From: Prauserella cavernicola
Lineage (GTDB): Bacteria; Actinomycetota; Actinomycetes; Mycobacteriales; Pseudonocardiaceae
Direction of reading: 5' to 3'
Assembly (NCBI RefSeq): GCF_016595675.1
Contig: NZ_JAENJH010000002.1
Span: 992,001-1,056,000 of the forward strand
DNA: 64,000 bases
Position numbers and translations under genes: made by a program. Below the pieces are notes generated by a model that searched no databases, was not told the DNA's origin, and worked only from the letters and a program-made list of their open reading frames with translations. How positions within the stretch are numbered: position 1 is the stretch's first letter; each line of letters starts with the position of its first letter. Of the stretch, positions 33,901-41,127 are shown one piece after another.

Positions 33901-33916
33901 TTCACAAACTTGTGAA
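33901..33916. promoter_or_regulatory. Palindromic operator between exporter and regulator genes
   Basis: TTCACAAACTTGTGAA has perfect seven-base arms around AC. It lies 21 bases from the ATPase start and 56 bases from the regulator start, in an AT-rich divergent promoter that also contains GTGTATAGATT (possible -10 for the regulator). A MarR-type dimer binding here would control both directions. Confidence 0.65.
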
Positions 33917-33971
33917 GTTAAGGAAGTGTATAGATTGAGTGTTGGTCTGCTTCTCGGGAAGGATGGAGCGC

Positions 33972-34487
33972 ATGTCGAGCAGTCCGCAGTCGCCCGGCGA
34001 CCCGGCTTCCGGGCGTGACGAGCAGCGTGTCCGCGCCTACGTCGAGAGCCTCGCGCTGACGCTGTCGCAGATCGGGTTCCCCCGCATGCCCGCCAGGGTC
34101 TTCGCGGCCCTGACGGTGTCCGACGAGGGCCGGATGAGCTCCGCCGACCTGGCGGAGGCCCTCGAGGTGAGCCCCGCCGCGATCTCGGGCGCCGTGCGCT
34201 ACCTCGAACAGGTCGGGCTCATCAGCAAGGAACGCCAGCCCGGTGAACGCCGGGACCACTACCAGCTCTACGACGACTTCTGGTTCGCGTCGTTCCTCAA
34301 GCGCGACCGCATGCTGCGCATGTGGCGCGACACGACTGCCGAGGGCGTCGAGGCGGTCGGCCCCGACACCCCGGCGGGCCTGCGGCTGAGCCGCATGGCC
34401 GACTTCCTCGCCTTCGTGGTCAAGGAGGTCCCGGCGCTGTTCGACCGATGGCACGAGGAACGCATGCGGACCGAACGCGGAGCGTGA
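33972..34487 (+). CDS. GbsR/MarR-family regulator
   Basis: A 171-aa winged-helix protein. The HTH is around residues 45-95 (SSADLAEALEVSPAAISGAVRYLEQ), followed by a wing (KERQPGERRDHYQL) and a C-terminal helical dimerisation part. The ATG at 33972 has GGAG/AAGG at better distance than the ATG at 33963, which has none. It is divergent from the ABC exporter and probably represses it and itself through the palindrome at 33901-33916. Confidence 0.88.
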   Translation: MSSSPQSPGDPASGRDEQRVRAYVESLALTLSQIGFPRMPARVFAALTVSDEGRMSSADLAEALEVSPAAISGAVRYLEQVGLISKERQPGERRDHYQLYDDFWFASFLKRDRMLRMWRDTTAEGVEAVGPDTPAGLRLSRMADFLAFVVKEVPALFDRWHEERMRTERGA

Positions 34488-34505
34488 GCTTTTCGGATGC
34501 TCTCA

Positions 34506-34523
34506 CCCGCGCGGACGCGCGGG
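34506..34523 (+). terminator. Hairpin after the GbsR/MarR gene
   Basis: CCCGCGCG and its complement are separated by GA, 18 bases after the regulator stop, followed by GATGAAAAAAG. It may end the regulator transcript, although the downstream tract is A- rather than T-rich. It lies in the 128-base space before the C1 protease gene. Confidence 0.35.
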
Positions 34524-34615
34524 GATGAAAAAAGTCTTACCCCGGGTGTATCTGGAAGGGGTCTTGCTGCGTCCTATGGCCGACAGCACGTCAGCCACCC
34601 TCCGGGAGGACCCAG

Positions 34616-35767
34616 ATGAGCGCCGAGCACCCCTGCACCGCCGAGATCGCGGGCATCCGCGACTCGCTGGCGGCGCTGGGCGACCCGTGGCGCTGCGGCG
34701 AGACCCGGCTGAGCAGGCTCTCCGGCGACGCGCGCAAGGCCAGGCTCGGCGTCCCGTCGCCGGCGGCGGGAGAGCTCTCCGCGCGGGCTGACCTGCCGGG
34801 CCGGATGGCCGAGGTCGCGCTCGCCGCCGCAGGGGGATCCACGTCGGCGCGGCACGCTCCGAGTCCGCACCTGCCCAAGGCCTTCGACCTGCGCGACGTC
34901 GAGGGACGCAACTACGTCACCGAGGTCAAGGACCAGGGCGAGACGGGTTCGTGCAGCGCGTTCGGCACCATCGCGGCTCTGGAGACCACCGCTGCCTACA
35001 CCCGCGGTGCGCCGGGCCTGCGGCTCGACCTCTCCGAGGCGCACCTGTTCTTCGGCCACGCCGCCGCGCGCGAGGCGATCCTGCCCGACGGCACGTGGCC
35101 GGACGAGCTGTTCGCCGACTGCGAGGGCATCGGCGTCACCTTCGACGACCACTACCCGTACTACGACGACGACTCCGGCGCGCTCAACCCCGGTTGGCGC
35201 GACCGGCTGGCCAAGGCTGAGGGCGTGGTCGACCTCAGCCAGGATCCGGTGGCCATCAAGGAGCACATCTACGGCTACGGGGCGGTCACCGCGTGCCTCG
35301 TGGTCTTCGACGACCTGTTCCACTACACCGGCGGCGTGTACCGGCGCACCACCGAGGAGACCAGCGGCGGGCACTGTGTCGCGCTCATCGGCTGGGACGA
35401 CGAAGCGGGCTGCTGGATCGCCAAGAACTCGTGGGGTCCCGACTGGGGAGAGGACGGCTTCCTCCGGATCGCATACGGAGAGGCCTACATCGAGGACTAC
35501 CCCGAGCCGCGGCCGACGACGCTCGGCTGCACCGGCGTGAGCCTGCGCGCGTGGCTGCCTCCGCAGCGAGCGCTCCGGCTCTTCGCCACCGCGCACGATG
35601 CGAACGGCTGGGCCTACCTGGAGAACCTGGGCTGGACCCGGCTCTCCGGTGGGCCCGACGGCACCACCGCCGCGCTCGCCCAGCTCAGCGGGGCGAGGGC
35701 CAGCGGGCGTCCGTTCGTGCCGTTCATCGACAACGACGAGCTCAGCATCATCCATCCCGTCAACTGA
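34616..35767 (+). CDS. Papain-like (C1 family) cysteine protease, cytosolic
   Basis: A 383-aa protein with a full papain fold: FDLRDVEG (about 90-97) starts the core; oxyanion Gln107 and catalytic Cys113 in DQGETGSCSAFG; catalytic His253 in GGHCVALIGWDD; Asn271 in AKNSWGPDWGEDGF. All catalytic residues are present, so it should be active. There is no signal peptide or membrane segment, so it acts in the cytosol. An N-terminal region (1-88) could be a propeptide or partner domain. Residues 320-383 (LFATAHDANGW…GWTRLSGG) repeat in the next gene's product. An I42-type inhibitor is encoded 733 bases downstream. Physiological substrate unknown. Confidence 0.93.
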   Translation: MSAEHPCTAEIAGIRDSLAALGDPWRCGETRLSRLSGDARKARLGVPSPAAGELSARADLPGRMAEVALAAAGGSTSARHAPSPHLPKAFDLRDVEGRNYVTEVKDQGETGSCSAFGTIAALETTAAYTRGAPGLRLDLSEAHLFFGHAAAREAILPDGTWPDELFADCEGIGVTFDDHYPYYDDDSGALNPGWRDRLAKAEGVVDLSQDPVAIKEHIYGYGAVTACLVVFDDLFHYTGGVYRRTTEETSGGHCVALIGWDDEAGCWIAKNSWGPDWGEDGFLRIAYGEAYIEDYPEPRPTTLGCTGVSLRAWLPPQRALRLFATAHDANGWAYLENLGWTRLSGGPDGTTAALAQLSGARASGRPFVPFIDNDELSIIHPVN

Positions 35768-35787
35768 CGAAGTACGGAGCGCCAACG

Positions 35788-36393
35788 ATGACCGACGACA
35801 CGGTGACCGAGACCAAGCCCGAGCAGGAGACACCGGCCGAGCAGCCGCAGGACGCGCCTCCGCCAGAGCCGCCGGCGGGCTGGGACCCGTACTCGCCTCC
35901 GCCCGCGCGTCCGGCGCCCGCCGGGTGGGACCCGTACTCGCCGCCCGCGAGGGTCGCGCCCGCGGGGTGGGACCCCTACTCGCCGCCGCAGGCCCGTCCG
36001 GCGCCGGCGGGCTGGGATCCCTACAGCCCGCCGCCCGCCCCGGCCGGGTGGGACCCGTACTCGCCGCCTCCTGCCGCCACGCCCGCGCCCACCGGCTGGG
36101 ACCCGTACTCCTCGCCGCCCAGCGGCGCGGCGCAGCAGCAGCCGAACGGGCACAACGGTGCCTCCGCCGGCGGTGGCTGGGTGAACGGCCGCGCGGTGAC
36201 GCACCTGTTCTCCACCGCGGGTTCGCCGGGCGTGTGGGTCGCGGTGCACGGGATCGGCTGGAAGCGGCTGTCTCCGGCCTCGGAGTCGGGCCACAGTCAC
36301 CTGACGCTGCTGGCGCTGCTGGCGAAGAACTACCGCCTGCCGGTGTCGTACCACGAGGACGAGCGCGGACAGATCGACCAGCTGGTGGTCTGA
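35788..36393 (+). CDS. GWDPYSPP-repeat protein sharing the C1 protease's C-terminal domain
   Basis: A 201-aa protein. Residues 1-28 are acidic. Residues 31-109 contain six copies of a GWDPYSPP-Pro/Ala repeat (starting at 31, 46, 60, 75, 87, 103), which should be an extended linker. Residues 138-201 (THLFSTAGSPGVWVAVHGIG and onward to QIDQLVV) align with residues 320-383 of the protease just upstream: LF-TA, W, GW-RL, a leucine helix, PV/PF and a terminal hydrophobic strand. It is 20 bases downstream of the protease on the same strand. It may be a partner, adaptor or substrate mimic. No known family recognised. Confidence 0.85.
   Translation: MTDDTVTETKPEQETPAEQPQDAPPPEPPAGWDPYSPPPARPAPAGWDPYSPPARVAPAGWDPYSPPQARPAPAGWDPYSPPPAPAGWDPYSPPPAATPAPTGWDPYSSPPSGAAQQQPNGHNGASAGGGWVNGRAVTHLFSTAGSPGVWVAVHGIGWKRLSPASESGHSHLTLLALLAKNYRLPVSYHEDERGQIDQLVV
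35878..36114 (+). repeat. In-frame DNA repeat coding for six GWDPYS units
   Basis: Units of about 36-45 bases (core GGCTGGGACCCGTACTCGCC or close variants) repeat six times with synonymous changes. The spacing variation suggests expansion and contraction by recombination inside the reading frame. Confidence 0.85.
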
Positions 36394-36410
36394 GGTCCGC
36401 GCAGCAAGCA

Positions 36411-36449
36411 GGTGGTGGCCGATAGTCGAGGGGGCCGTCGGCCACCACC
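36411..36449 (+). terminator. Terminator after the GWDPYSPP-repeat gene
   Basis: GGTGGTGGCCGA (36411-36422) and its perfect complement (36438-36449) form a 12-base stem with a 15-base loop, 18 bases after the stop. It divides the protease/repeat pair from the inhibitor gene, which would then need its own promoter. Confidence 0.6.
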
Positions 36450-36499
36450 GCCGTCGGGGGAATGTCGGGGGACAAGTCGGGGACGAGGAATCGGGAGGT

Positions 36500-36853
36500 G
36501 TGGTGGCACTGGTCCGGCTCGCGCAGTCCGATGCGGGGACGACAGCGGAGCTGCGTGTCGGGGACACCGTGGAGCTGACGCTCCCGGAGATCCGGACGTC
36601 GGGTTACCGGTGGTCGCTGCGGCTACCGAAGGGGGTCCGGCTGGTCGTCGACGAGTTCGTCCTTGGGGGTGTCGACCATCCGGCCGGGCGGTCCCGCGGG
36701 GTGGGGCCGCCCGGACAAGGTGGGGTTCGCCGGCTGGCGCTCGACGTCGTCGATGCCGGCCGGCACCTCATCGAGGCCGAGCTGGCGCGGCCGTGGGAGG
36801 ACGAACCGCGCCGCTCGGTCACTTTTGCTCTGATCGCTAGTCCGAACGAGTGA
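36500..36853 (+). CDS. Chagasin-like (I42 family) inhibitor of papain-type proteases
   Basis: A 117-aa beta-sandwich protein with the three signature loops of chagasin-type inhibitors in the right order: TSGYRW (33-38, after GDTVELTLPE), GQGG (72-75) and RPWE (97-100). In characterised members these loops plug the active site of C1 cysteine proteases. No signal peptide is present, so it is cytosolic like the protease at 34616-35767. GTG starts at 36500 and 36503 are both possible; GGGAGG just upstream fits the latter better. A paired protease and inhibitor in one locus implies control of protease activity. Confidence 0.85.
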   Translation: MVALVRLAQSDAGTTAELRVGDTVELTLPEIRTSGYRWSLRLPKGVRLVVDEFVLGGVDHPAGRSRGVGPPGQGGVRRLALDVVDAGRHLIEAELARPWEDEPRRSVTFALIASPNE

Positions 36854-36953
36854 CCTCATGTATCTGACTTTCCGCAACCCGCTCCTCTGCTCTCGGGAGA
36901 CCGGGATACTGCCTGCGCCGACTTGAAGAGAGCGACAGCGAAGGGCGGGTGCG

Positions 36954-37559
36954 GTGACGGACGCCAGAACCGCCGAGGCGGACCCTCCGTGGGAAGGACT
37001 CCACGGCCACGAGCTCTATGCCGCGTGCATGCACGCGGCGCGCGTGGGCAACAAGCTGGCCATGAACCGCTTGGTCACTGAGCTGACGCCACTCGTGTGG
37101 CACGTCGCGAGGGGCAACGGCCTGGACGGGCACACCGCGGAGGACGTGGTGCAGACCGTGTGGCTCGCCCTGTTCCGCCATCTCGACCGTCTCGCCGATC
37201 CGCGAGCGCTCGCCGCGTGGCTGATCACCACCGCGCGCCGCGAGTCCCAGCGCGCCGGTGGCCGCAAGCCGCCGCCGGTGCCGCTCACCGACGAGCTCGC
37301 CGAGACCGTGCCGAGCACACAGCCCGCGCCGGAGGCCGAGGCGTTGCGGGCCGACCGCGACCGCAGGTTGTGGGCCGCGTTCGGTGAGCTTCCGCAGCGG
37401 TGCCAGGAACTGTTGCGGTTGACCGTGCTCGCGGGCCGGGTCGAGTACCGGCTCGTCGCGGACGTGCTCCGGATGCCGCACGGCAGCATCGGCCCCACGC
37501 GGGGCCGGTGTCTGAAGCGGATGCGGGGACTGCTTGACGCTCAAGGGGGCAGCGCATGA
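36954..37559 (+). CDS. ECF/sigma-70-family sigma factor
   Basis: A 201-aa sigma factor. Region 2 contains LVWHVARGNGLDGHTAEDVVQTVWLALFRHLDRL; region 4 is LPQRCQELLRLTVLAGRVEY followed by a recognition helix with GPTRGRCLKRMR. Starts with GTG at 36954. Its stop overlaps the next ATG (ATGA), coupling it to a small protein that may be its anti-sigma partner. Sigma factors of this kind beside CHAT-domain genes are a recurrent arrangement in actinobacteria, to my recollection. It may drive the neighbouring protease, inhibitor or CHAT genes. Confidence 0.92.
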   Translation: MTDARTAEADPPWEGLHGHELYAACMHAARVGNKLAMNRLVTELTPLVWHVARGNGLDGHTAEDVVQTVWLALFRHLDRLADPRALAAWLITTARRESQRAGGRKPPPVPLTDELAETVPSTQPAPEAEALRADRDRRLWAAFGELPQRCQELLRLTVLAGRVEYRLVADVLRMPHGSIGPTRGRCLKRMRGLLDAQGGSA

Positions 37560-38020
37560 ACGAGGGCAGTACCCACCCGGAGGACCAGGCGCTGCTCGCC
37601 GAGCTCGGCCGGTTCGTCGACGAGCTCGATCCGCCGCCCGAAGGTCTGGTCGAGCGCGTGCAGTTCGCGTTGGAGCTGGAGAACCTCGACGTCGAGGTCG
37701 CGCGCTGGGAGCGGGCCGACGAACTGTCGGGCGTCCGCAGCGTCGCGCAGGGGACGATCACCTTCACGGTCAGCGACCTGACGGTCATGATCAACCTGAC
37801 GAAGGTCGGCAGGGCGCACCGGATCGACGGGTGGCTCGTGCCGGAGGGGGAGTACGGCGTCGAGGTCCGGGTTGCCGGGTACGACTCGGTTTCGACCACA
37901 GCGGACGACGGTGGGCGGTTCGTTCTCCACGACGTGCCCCGGGGAACCACTCAGATAGTGGTATACGTCGACGGGATTTCATGCAGACGAACCGTTGTCA
38001 CGCCGGCAGTCGTGCTGTAA
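37556..38020 (+). CDS. Sigma-linked protein with a carboxypeptidase-regulatory-like beta domain
   Basis: A 154-aa soluble protein. Residues 1-55 are helical and acidic (LLAELGRFVDELDPPPEGLVE), resembling an anti-sigma-type helical segment without a zinc motif. Residues about 90-150 (PEGEYGVEVRV…TADDGGRFVLHDVPRG) resemble the carboxypeptidase-regulatory-like beta fold. It overlaps the sigma gene by four bases, which suggests it binds or regulates that sigma factor. No membrane segment, so any sigma control is cytosolic. Confidence 0.75.
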   Translation: MNEGSTHPEDQALLAELGRFVDELDPPPEGLVERVQFALELENLDVEVARWERADELSGVRSVAQGTITFTVSDLTVMINLTKVGRAHRIDGWLVPEGEYGVEVRVAGYDSVSTTADDGGRFVLHDVPRGTTQIVVYVDGISCRRTVVTPAVVL

Positions 38021-38068
38021 AAGATCCAGCTTGCGGAGTGGGGCGGTGGATGTGCTCCCATAGATCCC

Positions 38069-40648
38069 GTGCGTGGTGATCGACAACCGAATCGAGCCCT
38101 CGCCGCCGTTCTCGCGGACCATCGGCGAGCCAACGACGCGGCGGGCAGTGCGCACAACGTGGAGGCCATCCGCCTGTTGCGCAAGGCGCTGCGAACGCTC
38201 GACGGGGGCGGCTCTGGTCCAGAGTGGACAGCCGCTCGCGTCCGGGTGCTGATCAGTCTGGCTCTGGCCACGGCCGAGGTCGGTTCCACGGCCGAGGGCT
38301 TCCGAGGGCTCAAGCGCGCCCAGGTGCAGCTCGAACCGCTGCCGGAAGGGCCGAGGCGCGAGGAGCTGACCGCGGCGATCTCCGGCCAGCGCGCGCTGTT
38401 GCTGTTCCGCGTCGGCAGGCTGTCGGAGGCGCTGGGCCTGTTCGACGCGATCATCCCGACGCTGGAACGCATCGACAGCGACGGCCTGATGCTGGCGCGA
38501 ACCCTGCTCAACCGCGCGCACATCCACGCGGAGAAGTCCAACCTCGACGCCGCGAGGCGCGATTTCGACCGCGCCATCGCACTCTCCGCCGAACGCCGGC
38601 ACCCGCGACTCGAGGGCAAGGCCAGGCACGGGCTCGGCGACCTCGCCCGGCTCGCCGGTGACATTCCCGGTGCACTACGGCACTACGACGAGGCGATCCG
38701 GATCCTCGAATCCGCGGCGCCGGGCTGGCTCGCGAGGGTGCGCGTGGACCAGGCGCGGGCTCTGCTAGTCGCGGGGCTCGCCGAGGACGCCGCTCGCCAC
38801 CTCGACGAGGCGCTGCCCGTCCTGCGCCGCAACCGCGTGATCCAGGACCTCGCCGAGGCGGAGGTCGCCAGGGCGGCCGCGGCGCTGCTGGAGGGCGACG
38901 TCGCGCTGGCCCGCAAGCTCGCGGCCGGTGCGCGCAGGCGGTTCCTGCGCCGGGGCAACGCTCCCTGGGCCGAGATCGCCGCGCTCACCAGGCTGCGCGT
39001 CGACGCCGTGGAGCTGCTGGAGTCGGGACGCCGCCCGCCGGCGAAGCTGCCGGGGGAGCTGGTCCGCCTCGCAGGCAGGCTCGCCGAGCTCGGGCTGCGC
39101 GACGAGGCGGCGGCGGCGCGGCTGTTCGCCGTGCGGCTGCTGGTGCGCCGAGGCGAGGTCGAGGCCGCGGCCGAGCAGTTCGCCAGCGTGCCGAGGCCGC
39201 GCCGCACGACACCTGTCGACCACCGGATGCTGTTGCGGTTGTGCCGCGCCGAGCTGGCGGTGGCGACCGGCCGGACGCGCGCGGCGCTCGCGCAGGCGCG
39301 CGGCGGGCTCACCGAACTGGGCTGGGCCAGGGACCGCATGGGCGGACTGGACCTGTTGTGCGGCACGGCCGTGCACGGTCAGGAACTGGGTTCGCTCGCT
39401 GTCGGGCTGGTGCTGGGCACGGCCACGGGAGGCAGCGGCGCCCGCAGGCTCCTCGCGTGGCAGGAACGCACCCGCGCGCAGGTGTACCGGTACGAACCAC
39501 TGCCCGCGATCGACGATCCCGTGCTGGCACACCACATCACCGAGATGCGCCACGTCCAGCGCACCGTGCAGCAGCACCGGCTCTCGGGCCGCCCGGTGGC
39601 GGCGCTCGAACAGCGCTACGCGTGGCTGCAACGCGAGGCGAGCAGGCTCGGCTGGTACACGTCCCGCTGGGGCAGGCCCCGGCCGGTGTCCTCGCCGGAG
39701 GAGGTCGCCGGGAAGCTCGGCGAGCGCGTGCTGGTGAGCCTGGTCTGGCACGGCGACTCACTCGCCGCGGTGGTGGTGCGCGACGGCCGGTTCCGGCTCG
39801 TGCGGCTCGGTGCGTACAGCGAGGCCGTCGAGACCGCGCAGCAGCTGCACGCCGATCTCAACGCGCTGGCGCCCGACCACCTGCCTGGCGCGCTCGCCAC
39901 GGCGGTGACCGCCTCGGCGCGGCGCAGGGCGGCAACGCTCGACGAGCTGCTGATCCGCCCGCTCGAAGGGCTGCTCGGCGACCGCGAGCTGGTGGTGGTG
40001 CCGACCGGTCCGTTGCACGCGCTGCCGTGGGCGGCGCTGCCCGCGTTGCGAGGCCGGCCGTTGTCGATCGCGCCGTCGGCCACGGCGTGGGTCGCCGCGG
40101 CGCGCAACCCGAGCCCCGAGTCGGTGGTGCTCGTCGGCGGCCCTGGCGTGCCGGGCTCCGTCGGGGAGGTGCGGCAGCTGCGCTCGGTCTATCCCGACGC
40201 TCGGCTGGTGGACGGCGAGCTGGCCACCAGCGGCAACGTGCTGTCCGCTCTGGACGGCTCCGGTGTCGCGCACCTGGTGGCGCACGGTGCGCACGAGCCG
40301 GCGAACGCGCTGTTCTCGCGGCTCGATCTGGTGGACGGTCCGCTGTTCGCGCACGAGGCGGCGCGGCTGCCCAACCCGCCGGAGCGCGTGGTGCTGGCCG
40401 CGTGCGAGCTGGCGATGAGCCACATCCGGCCGGGCGAGGAGGCACTGGGGTTCGCGGGCGCGCTGCTGGCGAGCGGATCGCGCACGGTGGTCGGCGCCGT
40501 CGCGCGGGTCGGTGACGGTGCCGCCGCCGAAGCCATGGCGGACCTGCACCGCCAGCTCGCGATGGGCACCTCGCCCGCGGTGGCGCTGGCCGAGGCCACG
40601 GCTGTCGACCCGCTGCGCCGCCCGTTCCTCTGCCTCGGCGCGGGCTGA
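38069..40648 (+). CDS. TPR-CHAT (caspase-like) protein
   Basis: An 859-aa protein starting with GTG. Residues about 20-450 are tetratricopeptide-like helical repeats. The C-terminal CHAT domain (about 560-855) has the caspase-type dyad: His739 in VAHGAHE and Cys779 in LAACELA. It lacks a signal peptide. CHAT proteases in other bacteria cut specific target proteins when TPR or other sensors are engaged (for example the Craspase Csx29 and gasdermin-activating proteases). The locus also holds a C1 protease and an I42 inhibitor, but no gasdermin-like protein is seen in the window. Substrate unknown. Confidence 0.92.
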   Translation: MRGDRQPNRALAAVLADHRRANDAAGSAHNVEAIRLLRKALRTLDGGGSGPEWTAARVRVLISLALATAEVGSTAEGFRGLKRAQVQLEPLPEGPRREELTAAISGQRALLLFRVGRLSEALGLFDAIIPTLERIDSDGLMLARTLLNRAHIHAEKSNLDAARRDFDRAIALSAERRHPRLEGKARHGLGDLARLAGDIPGALRHYDEAIRILESAAPGWLARVRVDQARALLVAGLAEDAARHLDEALPVLRRNRVIQDLAEAEVARAAAALLEGDVALARKLAAGARRRFLRRGNAPWAEIAALTRLRVDAVELLESGRRPPAKLPGELVRLAGRLAELGLRDEAAAARLFAVRLLVRRGEVEAAAEQFASVPRPRRTTPVDHRMLLRLCRAELAVATGRTRAALAQARGGLTELGWARDRMGGLDLLCGTAVHGQELGSLAVGLVLGTATGGSGARRLLAWQERTRAQVYRYEPLPAIDDPVLAHHITEMRHVQRTVQQHRLSGRPVAALEQRYAWLQREASRLGWYTSRWGRPRPVSSPEEVAGKLGERVLVSLVWHGDSLAAVVVRDGRFRLVRLGAYSEAVETAQQLHADLNALAPDHLPGALATAVTASARRRAATLDELLIRPLEGLLGDRELVVVPTGPLHALPWAALPALRGRPLSIAPSATAWVAAARNPSPESVVLVGGPGVPGSVGEVRQLRSVYPDARLVDGELATSGNVLSALDGSGVAHLVAHGAHEPANALFSRLDLVDGPLFAHEAARLPNPPERVVLAACELAMSHIRPGEEALGFAGALLASGSRTVVGAVARVGDGAAAEAMADLHRQLAMGTSPAVALAEATAVDPLRRPFLCLGAG

Positions 40649-40650
40649 GC

Positions 40651-41091
40651 TCAGGCGCGTTCGGCGGCGGTGACCAGCCTCGCGGCCAGGTAGCGCAGCG
40701 CGGCGTGCAGCGCCGGAGCCGTCACCGCGCCAGTGCCGGGCAGACGCTCGGTGAACGACGCGCTCCAGCAGAGCTCGGTGCCTCCGGAGCCGGTGGGCGT
40801 GAACAGCACCTCGGCGCGGTAGTCGCGCACGGGTAGCCCCGCGCTCGTGAGCACGTAGACGTGTCGTCGGTCCGGCTCGTAGACCACGGTCTGCTCGCTG
40901 AGCAGCACCGGCCACAGCCCGACCCTGCGGACCGCGCCGACCCCGCAGGGCACGCGCGCCTGGCTCGACTGCGGCACCAGCGGGCCCGCCCAGCTCGACC
41001 ACAGCTCACCGTCGGTCTCGAGCCGGAACAGTTTTTCCGGCGCCGCGCTGCTGCTCCGCCGCACTTCGAACGAGAACCTTCTGCCGACCAT
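40651..41091 (-). CDS. SRPBCC (START-like) lipid/ligand-binding protein
   Basis: A 146-aa single-domain SRPBCC (polyketide cyclase/START-like) protein, MVGRRFSFEVRRSSSAAPEK then LFRLETDGELWSSWAGP. Such proteins bind hydrophobic ligands; some act as cyclases. It is convergent with the CHAT gene, two bases apart, and divergent from the FUSC gene 36 bases away. Specific ligand unknown. Confidence 0.85.
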   Translation of the reverse strand: MVGRRFSFEVRRSSSAAPEKLFRLETDGELWSSWAGPLVPQSSQARVPCGVGAVRRVGLWPVLLSEQTVVYEPDRRHVYVLTSAGLPVRDYRAEVLFTPTGSGGTELCWSASFTERLPGTGAVTAPALHAALRYLAARLVTAAERA

Positions 41092-41127
41092 CGCGGGAAA
41101 GCTACCGGAGTAGGTGATGATGTCGGG

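Noticed and set aside
35878-36114. Regular repeats considered as a CRISPR array
   Set aside because: Units are in-frame coding repeats for GWDPYS with synonymous changes and no unique spacers; no cas genes are in the window.
34616-40648. Gasdermin-type pore-forming partner for the CHAT protease
   Set aside because: No small protein with gasdermin-like size and pattern is found between 34616 and 43384.
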